Of a DNA stretch of 64,000 nucleotides, positions 33,031 through 40,352 are shown piece by piece; positions within the stretch are counted from its first letter, which is position 1; every line of letters starts with the position of its first letter. The DNA is from Chamaelirium japonicum (lineage: Eukaryota > Streptophyta > Magnoliopsida > Liliales > Melanthiaceae): positions 558,001 through 622,000 of the forward strand of contig CANTAL010000100.1 in assembly GCA_947650365.1 (NCBI GenBank). The letters run 5' to 3'. The position numbers were made by a program, and so were the translations under genes. A model generated the notes under the pieces. That model saw only the letters and a program-made list of their open reading frames with translations, ran no database searches and was not told where the DNA came from.

Positions 33031-33420
33031 ATCGTACGAATGGATTAGAATGGATCGTACGAATGAATTAGAATGGATCATACAAATGAATTAGAAAGGT
33101 TACATTCGTGAGAATGAATTAGAATGGATCGTACGAATGAATTAGAATGGATCATAGGAATGAATTAGAATGGATCGTGCAAATGAATATGAATGAATAC
33201 ATTCGTGCGAATGAATTAGAATAGATCGTAGGAATGAATTAGAATGGATCGTACGAATGAATTAGAATGGTTACATTCGTGCGAATGAATTAGATTGGAT
33301 CGTACGAATGGATTAGAATGGATCGTACGAATGGATTAGAATGGATCGTACGAATGAATTAGAATGGATCGTACAAATGAATTAGAAAGGTTACATTTGT
33401 GAGAATAAATTAGAATGGAT
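33031..33420. repeat. 390-bp block duplicated at 63551
   Basis: Matches 63551-63940 at a constant offset of 30,520 bp with only a few differences. It includes the rare GCAAATGAATATGAATG and GTGAGAATAAATTAG variants. Confidence 0.87.
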
Positions 33421-34829
33421 CGTATGAATAGATTAGAATGGATCGTATGAATGGATTAGAATGGATCGTACGAATGGATTAGAATGGATGGTACGAATGA
33501 ATTAGAATGGATCATATAAATGAATTAGAAAGGTTACATTCGTGAGAATGAATTAGAATGGATCGTACGAATAAATTAGAATGGATCATGCGAATGAATT
33601 TGAATAGATCGTACGAATGAATTAGAATGGATCGAACGAATGAATTAGAATTGACACATTCGAGCGAATGAATTAGAATAGATCATAGGAATGAATTAGA
33701 ATGGATTGTACGAATAAATTAGAATGGATCGTACGAACGAATTAGAATGAATCGTACGAACGAATTAGAATGGATCGTATGAACGAATTAGAATGGATCG
33801 TACGAATGAATTAGAATTGATACATTCGAGCGAATGAATTAGAATGGATCGTATATGAATTAGAATGGATCATAGGAATGAATTAGAATGGATCGTGCAA
33901 ATGAATTAGAATGGATACATTCGTGCGAATGAATTAGAATGGATTGTGCGAATGAATTAGAATGGATTGTCCAAATGAATTAGAATGGATATATTTGAAT
34001 GAATAAATTAGAATGGATCATATGTATGAATTAGAATGGATCGTACGAATGAATTAGAATGGATCGTGCGAATGAATTAGAATCGATCGTATGAATGAAT
34101 TAGAATGGATCGTACGAATGAATTACATCGTACGAACGAATTAGAATGGATCGTACGAATGAATTAGAATGGATCGTACGAATGAATTAGAATGGATCGT
34201 ACGAATGAATTAGAATGGATATATTCGTGCGAATGAATTAGAATGGATCGTATGAATGAATTAGACTGGATCATACGAATGAATTTGAATCGATACATTT
34301 GTGCGAATGAATCTGAATGGATTGTATGAATGAATTACAATGGATCGTACGAATGAATTAGAATGGATCATACGAATGAATTAGAATGGATCGCACGAAT
34401 GAATTAGAATGGATCGTACAAATGAATTAGAAAGGTTACATTTGTGAGAATGAATTAGAATGGATCGTACGAATGGATTAGAATGGATCGTACGAAAGGA
34501 TTAGAATGGATCGTACGAATGGATTAGAATGGATCGTACGAATGAATTAGAATGGATCATACAAATGAATTAGAAAGGTTACATTCGTGAGAATGAATTA
34601 GAATGGATCGTACGAATAAAATAGAATGGTTCATGCGAATGAATTAGAATGGATTGAACGAATGAATTAGAATGGATACATTCAAGTGAATGAATTAGAA
34701 TAGATCGTAGGAATGAATTAGAATGGATCGTGCGAATGAATTAGAATGAATCGTACAAAGGAATAATAATGGATCGTACGAATGAATTAGAATGGATACA
34801 TTCGTGCGAATGAATTTGAATGGATCGTA

Positions 34830-35900
34830 CGAATGAATTAGAATGGATCCACCGAATGAGTTAGAATGGATCATACGAATGAATTAGAATGGATCATACG
34901 AATGAATTAGAATGGATTGTGCGAATGAATTAGAATGGATCGTATGAATGAATAAGAATGGATCGTACGAATGAATTAGAATGGATCGTGCGAATGAATT
35001 AGAATGAATCGTACGAATGCATTAGAATGGATCGTACGAATGAATTAGAATGAATCGTACGATCTATTCTAATTCATTTGTCCGATCCATTCTAATTCAT
35101 TCGCACGAATGCATGCATTCTAATTTATTCATACAATCCATTCTAATTCATTCGCACGATCCATTCTAATTCATTCGTATGATCCATTCTAATTCATTCC
35201 TACGATCTATTCTAATTCATTCGCTCGAATGTATCCATTCTAATTCATTCGTACGATCCATTCTTATTCATTCGTATGATCCATTCAAATTCATTCGCAT
35301 GATCCATTCTAATTCATTCACACTATCCATTCTAATTCATTCGCACGATCCATTCTAATTCATTCGTACGATCCATTCTAATTCATTCGCACGAATGTAT
35401 CCATTCTAATTTATTTGTACGAACCATTCTAATTCATTCGTACAATACGTTCTAATCTATTCGTACGATCCATTCTAATTCATTCCTATGATCCATTCTA
35501 ATTCTTTCGTCCGATCCATTCTAATTCATTCGCTCGAATGTATCCATTCTAATTCATTCGTACGATCCATTCTAATTCGTTCATACGATCCATTCTAATT
35601 CGTTCGTACGATCCATTCTAATTCATTCGCACGATCCATTCTAATCCATTCATACGATCCATTCTAATTTATTCGTACAAATGAATTAGAATGGATCCTA
35701 TGAATGAATAAGAATGGATCATACGAATGAATTAGAATGGATCGTGCGAATGAATTACAATGAATCATACGAATGCATTAGAATGGGTACATTCGTGCGA
35801 ATGAATTAGAATGGATCGTACGAATGAATTAGAATGGATCGTACGAATGAGTTAGAATGGATCGTACGAATGAATTCGAATAGATCGTATAAACGAATTA
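34830..35900. repeat. Large satellite segment, copy 3 (right part)
   Basis: GGATCCACCGAATGAG, then GAATGCATTAGAATGG, the ATCGTACGAT junction at 35054, an R block of about 620 bp and the GTACAAATGAATTAG junction. This is the same order as 21417-22650. Confidence 0.73.
35054..35063. other. Inverted satellite junction (F to R) centred on CGTACG
   Basis: ATCGTACGAT with GAATGCATTAGAATGG on its left, as at 13105. Confidence 0.83.
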
Positions 35901-36644
35901 GAATGAATCGTATGAATGAATTCGAATAGATCGTATGAACGAATTAGAATGGATCGTACGAATGAATTAGAATGGATCATAGGAATGAATTAGAATGGAT
36001 CGTGCAAATGAATTAGAATGGATACATTCGTGCGAATGAATTAGAATGGATCGTAGGAATGAATTAGAATGGATCGTACGACTGAATTAGAATGGTTACA
36101 TTCGTGCGAATGAATTAGAGTGGATCGTACGAATGGATTAAAATGGATCATACGAATGAATTAGAATGGATCGTACGAATGAATTAGAATGGATCATACA
36201 AATGAATTAGAATGGATACATTTGTACGAATGAATTAGAATGGATCGTGCGAATGAATTAGAATGGATCGTACGAATGGATTAAAATGGATCGTATGAAT
36301 GGATTAGAATGGATCGTACGAATGAATTAGAATAGATACATTTGTGCGAATGAATTAGATTGCATCGTACGAATGAATTTGAATGGATTGTACGAATGAA
36401 TTAGAATGGATCGTACGAATGAATTAGAATAGATACATTCGTGCGAATGAATAAGAATGGATCATAGGAATGAATTAGAATGGATCGTACGAATGAATTT
36501 GAATGGATACATTCGAGCGAATGAATTAGAATGGATCGTACGAATGAATTAGAATGGATACATTCGTGCGAATGAATTAGAATGGATCATACGAATGAAT
36601 TAGAATGGATACATTTGTGCGAATGAATTTGAATGGATTGCAGG

Positions 36645-36649
36645 AATTG
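36645..36649. other. Target-site duplication, left copy (AATTG)
   Basis: AATTG directly precedes the TG of the 5' LTR and is repeated right after the CA of the 3' LTR. Removing the element and one copy restores a satellite monomer apart from about 1 bp. Confidence 0.93.
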
Positions 36650-36690
36650 TGTTGGGGGTAGCTGAAATCTGCCCTGGAGTTTGCACCCCA

Positions 36691-36716
36691 CCCCCCCCCC
36701 CCCCCCCCCCCCCCCC
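36691..36716 (+). repeat. Poly-C homopolymer in 5' LTR
   Basis: Twenty-six consecutive C residues preceded by CCCCA. The matching place in the 3' LTR (44343-44353) has 11. This is slippage-prone sequence and a likely spot for length error in the assembly. Confidence 0.9.
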
Positions 36717-36832
36717 GTGCTCACCAAATCACCTTGACAGGGAGCGAGATCCACATTAGGTTGAAAGGGCCCAGGCCAAGAGCACTCTTAGGAGCTCGCC
36801 TGAGCTCGATGGAGCTCGCCTGAGATCGCCCA

Positions 36833-36997
36833 GGAGCTCGCCAAGCTCACCCAGGAGCTCGCCTAAGCTCGCTCAGGAGCTCGCCCCGGAGCTCGCCAAG
36901 CTCACCCAGGAGCTCGCCTAAGCTCGCTCAGGAGCTCGCCCCGGAGCTCGCCAAGCTCACCCAGGAGCTCGCCTAAGCTCGCTCAGGAGCTCGCCCC
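36833..36997 (+). repeat. Three 55-bp tandem units in 5' LTR
   Basis: The units start at 36833, 36888 and 36943, followed by a partial fourth. Each is built of GAGCTCGCC-type words (GGAGCTCGCCAAGCTCACCC, then GAGCTCGCCTAAGCTCGCTC). The position, upstream of the TATA box, would be U3, so they may be promoter-proximal repeats. That role is inference. Confidence 0.88.
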
Positions 36998-37090
36998 GGA
37001 GTTCGCCAAGCCCGCGCGAGAACTCGCTGGCAGTGATAGCGGGAGTTAGACCGTCATGCATAACGAAGACACCGGCATTGCGAATGCCCC

Positions 37091-37181
37091 TAGCTCGCGC
37101 AGGAGCTCGCCCCTAGCTCGCGCAGGAGCTCGCCCCTAGCTCGCGCAGGAGCTCGCCCCTAGCTCGCTCAGAGCTCGCCCA
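37091..37181 (+). repeat. 23-bp tandem units in 5' LTR
   Basis: Three exact units (TAGCTCGCGCAGG, then AGCTCGCCCC) at 37091, 37114 and 37137 and one variant at 37160. The 3' LTR has two exact units and the variant, so one unit was gained or lost since insertion. The length equals the satellite monomer, but the sequence is unrelated. Confidence 0.85.
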
Positions 37182-37603
37182 AGCTCGCCAGAATTCCCCA
37201 GTTTATCGAAGAGGTTGCTCCCGCGAGGTCCGACTCTTGATAGATGTGGAAGAAAAGGCGGAGCAATGGAGGGCGAGCTCACCTTAGCTCCCCATCGGAG
37301 GTCGCCCACAATGTATGAGAGGATGCCAGGTGTCAAAACCCCACGGAAGCTACGTGGACAAACGTGGTCCACGGAAGCTCGCTCGAATCAGTTCGAGACC
37401 TCCCAGACTTGAACATTCCAGAATGGCCACCTGGCCACGACAAGAAAGATTCCCTCCCCCACTCAAACCGCCTGGCAGGCTTGACGACAGAATGTCAGGG
37501 CGCGAGTACCAAGGACTGTCAAACCCACGCGAGCCAGAACGTGGGGGGTCTAGAAGGCGCCAGAAGAATCTCCACGTGTCGGGCCACGGTAGGCCGCCGA
37601 TTG

Positions 37604-37611
37604 CTATAAAT
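37604..37611 (+). promoter_or_regulatory. TATA box of the 5' LTR promoter
   Basis: CTATAAAT at the U3/R side of the LTR, 31 bp downstream of a G-box core CACGTG (37573-37578). A start about 30 bp downstream would put the RNA 5' end near 37635 and leave a leader of roughly 260 nt to the gag ATG. The site is seen; its use is inferred. Confidence 0.7.
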
Positions 37612-37810
37612 GCTCACCCCCAGGCTCCATAGTACAGGTTCGAATTCCTTTTCCCTACCACTTTGGTATACCGCAGCTCGCCGTTGTGCCACCGTGACTG
37701 ACTTGAGCATCGGAGGGTCTGCGCTCCTAAGGGAGCCAGCCGTTCTCACGTTCTCTTTTCTTTGTCTTGCAGGCAGCCCGCACGGACCAGCGAAAAATCC
37801 CCCGTACATT

Positions 37811-37827
37811 TGGCGCCGTCTGTGGGA
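37811..37827 (+). other. Primer-binding site (minus-strand priming)
   Basis: TGGCGCCGTCTGTGGGA starts 2 bp after the LTR. TGG pairs with a tRNA CCA end, and the first nine bases (TGGCGCCGT) complement the 3' end of plant tRNA-Asp. The remainder does not match that tRNA well, so the exact primer is uncertain. Similar TGGCGCC sites occur in plant Tat/Athila-type gypsy elements. Confidence 0.75.
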
Positions 37828-37898
37828 TCTTCGACTGGTTCCTGCGAGAACGCCCACGACCACGCGGTTGAGCGCCGTTCGCTCTCGTAACCTCAAGG

Positions 37899-38495
37899 AT
37901 GGCTCCGGCGACAAGGGGACGCAGGCGACCGAGGACTCGTGCCAGATCTGCGCGCAGCGAGCCTCCGGTCGAGACCCCTCAGCCCCAGGTCCCGCTCAGT
38001 GACCAGCTCCTATTGGAGATGTTGGCCACCCAGCGGGCCATGACGGAGAAACTGACGCGACTGCGTCAGGTTCCGGCGGCCAGCCAGCGGTCCGGGCCGG
38101 TGAAGACGGCATCTCCGGTGCGACCACCGGCGTCAACATCGCATCCGCCCATGATCGTTTCGGCGCGGCAGGTTTCCTGCCAGGAACCCCCGGTCGTGAG
38201 AGCGGCCGTGCGCGGGGTGCCGGAAACCCCGCTTACGAGGTTGCAGAAGCTAGTAACCCAGCGGTCTAGCAACCAGGCGACCTCGCGGGCGACCATCCCT
38301 CACCGCCGCAGCCAGAGCGCCGATTCTGACGAGTCGGAGGCAAGGTCTCTAGGGCAGGATCGCGACCCGTGCCATCGGCGACGAGGGAAAGAGCCCACGG
38401 TGGCTATTCCTTCCGAAGCTCGAGAGGCAACGGCCTCCCACGGACCAACCGCCACACCGAAGGAGTCCGTGCACTACACCAAAATCAGGATTTAG
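37899..38495 (+). pseudogene. gag: gag, 5' part, cut by a CACTA insertion
   Basis: The ATG at 37899 (context AAGGATGGC) is the first good start after the primer-binding site. Codons 1-191 (to 38471) are gag. The frame then enters the 160-bp insert at 38472 and stops at 38493-38495. The encoded N-terminal segment is strongly basic (RGRRRPRTRAR near residue 6) and Ser/Pro/Arg-rich. It has a short Leu-rich helix-like stretch near residues 33-56 (LSDQLLLEMLATQRAMTEKL) and no recognisable catalytic motif. This is typical of the poorly conserved N-terminus before the capsid-like core in plant gypsy Gag. The remaining part starts at 38635 in the same register, so a single gene of about 499 codons existed before the insertion. 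Confidence 0.82.
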
Positions 38496-38631
38496 TAACA
38501 CAGCCAACTGTTATAAATATGTTTAGTAACATAAAAAAACCGTTAGGAATATGGCGTTACAGATATTTGTAACACTTTTTGTAACAACCGTTACTAATTG
38601 ACTGTTACAAATTGTCTGTTTTGGTGTAGTG
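38472..38631. mobile_element. 160-bp CACTA-type mini-transposon (MITE)
   Basis: Perfect 13-bp terminal inverted repeats, CACTACACCAAAA at the left and TTTTGGTGTAGTG at the right, with a 3-bp duplication GTG (38469-38471 and 38632-38634). CACTA ends with a 3-bp duplication define the plant CACTA (En/Spm) superfamily. It is AT-rich in a GC-rich host element and has no coding capacity. GTAAC or its complement GTTAC occurs seven times inside (38495, 38526, 38556, 38569, 38581, 38590, 38604), like the subterminal repeats that CACTA transposases bind. It introduces the stop that truncates gag. Confidence 0.92.
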
Positions 38632-38634
38632 GTG

Positions 38635-39561
38635 GGCGAACAGCGAGGAGGCCGCCGACCGGTAGCCCACGAAGGTCGCCGCGGGGTGGATCCGAACCTC
38701 CCTCGAGGGAGCGTGCACGGCCGCCTGGGACCTGCGCAGCAGCCTTTGGGAGTTTTCCCCGGGCACTGGCAGCGACCCAACGCGACGGTTGACCTGCTGG
38801 AGGACCTCGCCGCCCGCGGGGGTAGCTCGCCCTTCACAAACGAGGTACACCAAGGAGGCTTTCCGCACCATTGGACCCCCCCGAAGTTTGTATTGTTCGA
38901 CGGGTCGCAGGATCCCGTTGACCATCTCTTGGCGTACCGAAAGCTTCTGTTTTTCCGAGACCAGGACCATGTCCTGTGCCGAGCATTCCCGAGCAGTTTG
39001 ACCGGCTCGGCATTGAACTGGTTCCACAAGTTGCCGCCCGGCATGATCCCCGACTTTCCAACTCTCTCTAGGCTATTCCTGGAGCAGTTTCGCTGCAGTA
39101 GGCAGCCCCCGAAGAGAATCGAGTCCCTGTTTACCTTAGCCATGGGAGCTCGCGAGACGCTCTGGTGCTTCGCAACGCGATTCCGAAGCGCCTACCTCCC
39201 TCTGGAAGACGCGGCGGGCCAAGATCGTACCGTGGTGAGTGCTTTCCGGAACGCCCTCCCCGAGGGGAGCAAGCTTCATGACGCGCTGGTGATCAAAGAT
39301 CCTAACACGATGGTCGAGCTCTTCACTCATGTCCACCAGCACATCAAGCTCGAAGATGCGGGTTTAGACCGGAAGGGAAAGGCAGTCGAGCAGCCACCTC
39401 CTCCGGTTCTGCGACCTCTTGTCGTTAAGGCTGTGGAAAGGAGGGAGGTGCCACTGGCGGTACCTTTGCCAGGACCGTCCGCAGCTCCTGCTGTACAGCC
39501 CGCTGAAGAGACCGGGATCCTCAGAGGCAGCCAGTGGGCGACCTTGAGCTTCCCGGGGTAG
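38635..39561 (+). pseudogene. gag: gag, 3' part with Retrotrans_gag capsid-like core
   Basis: Continuation of gag after the mini-transposon, open for 308 codons to TAG at 39559. It has no ATG of its own near the boundary, so it depends on joining to the 5' part. Residues about 270-400 of the original protein resemble the plant Retrotrans_gag family (PF03732): PPKFVLFDGSQDPVDHL, then CRAFPSSLTGSALNWFHKLP, then FPTLSRLFLEQF and a long helical region. Gag would form the virus-like particle around the element RNA in the cytoplasm. No CCHC zinc knuckle follows; the tail is Pro/Val-rich. The stop lies inside the first unit of a 78-bp tandem repeat. Family assignment is by motif recognition; no profile search was run. 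Confidence 0.85.
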
Positions 39562-39900
39562 TCCGCCGTTGTGCGGACTTAAAGCAAGACCGGGATCCTC
39601 AGAGGCAGCCAGTGGGCGACCTTGAGCTTCCCGGGGTAGTCCGCCGTTGTGCGGACTTAAAGCAAGACCCGGATCCTCAGAGGCAGCCAGTGGGCGACCT
39701 TGAGCTTCCCGGGGTAGTCCGCCGTTGTGCGGACTTAAAGCAAGACCGGGATCCTCAGAGGCAGCCAGTGGGCGACCTTGAGCTTCCCGGGGTAGTCCGC
39801 CGTTGCGCGGACTTAAAGCAAGACCGGGATCCTCAGAGGCGGTCAGTGGGCGACCTTGAGCTTCCCGGGGAAGTCCGCTGCCAAGTGGACTCTAAACCTA
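39511..39900 (+). repeat. Five 78-bp tandem units at the end of gag
   Basis: The units start at 39511, 39589, 39667, 39745 and 39823. The first four are almost identical and the fifth is diverged. Each contains GATCCTCAGAGGC, GACCTTGAGCTTCCCGGGG and a TCCGCCGTTGTGCGGA inverted repeat. 78 is a multiple of 3, so reading frames persist across units. The gag stop TAG lies in unit 1 (and at the same place in units 2-4), but unit 5 reads AAG there. In the -1 frame the array reads as 26-residue repeats (GDLELPG, then RRCADLKQD) to a stop at 40029-40031, but without an ATG before the last part. Confidence 0.92.
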
Positions 39901-40031
39901 ACCAGGATCCTTCGCGTTCACCTGCCATGAACGGAAGCATCCTGGCGTTGGCAAACCCCTCAAAGGGCGAGCCCGCCAAACAGGATCATCGAGAGAATTT
40001 AACCGGGCAGGGGGCAGCTAGCACTTATTAG

Positions 40032-40352
40032 TTTCCTTTAAAAATAAAAATGATTTAAGTCTCTGAGTGTAGGGAAGTTTTTGAAGTCTTTTGGTTCGTT
40101 TGAACGTTTTCCGGGCTCAGAGACTATCGAGTTTTTGCGAGCATGCCAAGTTTTTCGTATGCATACACTTTAAAATAAAAGGTTGAATCGAATTAGCTAC
40201 CTCGCCCGGGGTATCACTCTCGAGATCGCTGCGAACTCCTAGAGCGGACTCATAAGTGGCACAAAGAAAGAAAGAAACGCATATGCGGACCCAAAAAGAT
40301 ATAAATTTCATTGATTGACAAAAATTACAAAAGTAGTTACAAGGCAGCAAGC
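40032..40352. other. AT-rich convergent 3' region between gag and the antisense gene
   Basis: No gene. Composition switches from GC-rich to AT-rich. On + there are two AATAAA words (40043 and 40174) that could serve as poly(A) signals for a short gag transcript. The antisense gene ends at 40353, so its 3' untranslated region also lies here and the two transcripts would converge. I found no clear AATAAA on the - strand. Confidence 0.55.

Larger units (their letters stand above)
1..36649. repeat. Short-period satellite array, left part, with frequent orientation switches
   Basis: Degenerate tandem monomers of about 23 bp fill the whole stretch (words GAATGAATTAG, AATGGATC, GTAC in order). A 28-bp form has ACATT inserted before the CGTGC step. 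Reading GAATGAATTAG as forward (F) and its complement as reverse (R), the approximate map is: F 1-1312, R -1450, F -2001, R -2495, F -3410, R -3719, F -4962, R -4996, F -5683 (with tiny switches at 5552-5662), R -8401, F -10437, R -11385, F -13109, R -13246, F -13981, R -15810, F -15933, R -19798, F -21629, R -22464, F -24104, R -24330, F -27856, R -27934, F -28106, R -28541, F -31355, R -31490, F -31518, R -31984, F -35058, R -35676, F -36649. No gene is visible. Short open frames rich in HSNSF/RSILIHS are translations of the repeat. Confidence 0.97.
36650..37808 (+). repeat. 5' LTR (1159 bp)
   Basis: Near-identical to 44307..45423. It begins TGTTGGGGGTAGC and ends CCCCCGTACA, so the ends form a short imperfect inverted repeat. 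It contains a 26-C run, three 55-bp GAGCTCGCC-rich tandem units (36833-36997), 23-bp units (37091-37159 plus a variant), a CACGTG at 37573 and a TATA box at 37604. It is 42 bp longer than the 3' LTR, almost entirely from the poly-C run and one extra 23-bp unit. Confidence 0.95.

Noticed and set aside
1..36649. CRISPR-like array
   Set aside because: The repeats are continuous monomers without unique spacers, degenerate and switching strand, in a plant-type context.
37091..37159. Relation of the 23-bp LTR unit to the 23-bp satellite monomer
   Set aside because: Equal length only; the sequences are unrelated.
37638..37771. Possible leader intron in the 5' LTR (ACAG/GTTCG to TTTGTCTTGCAG)
   Set aside because: The acceptor looks good, but the donor would lie only a few bases after the predicted transcription start. 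Without transcript data it is not supported.
37519..37914. Open frames on both strands within the LTRs, such as 37519-37914 (-) and 37610-38002 (+), and the matching 3' LTR set
   Set aside because: LTR sequence with promoter function. The frames overlap one another on both strands and have no recognisable product.
39534..40031. Open frame of 165 codons overlapping the end of gag in the -1 frame, with 26-residue repeats
   Set aside because: It starts at GTG, not ATG, and its only ATG lies near the end. No convincing slippery heptamer is seen in the 28-bp overlap with gag. It is explained by the 78-bp repeat being a multiple of three.
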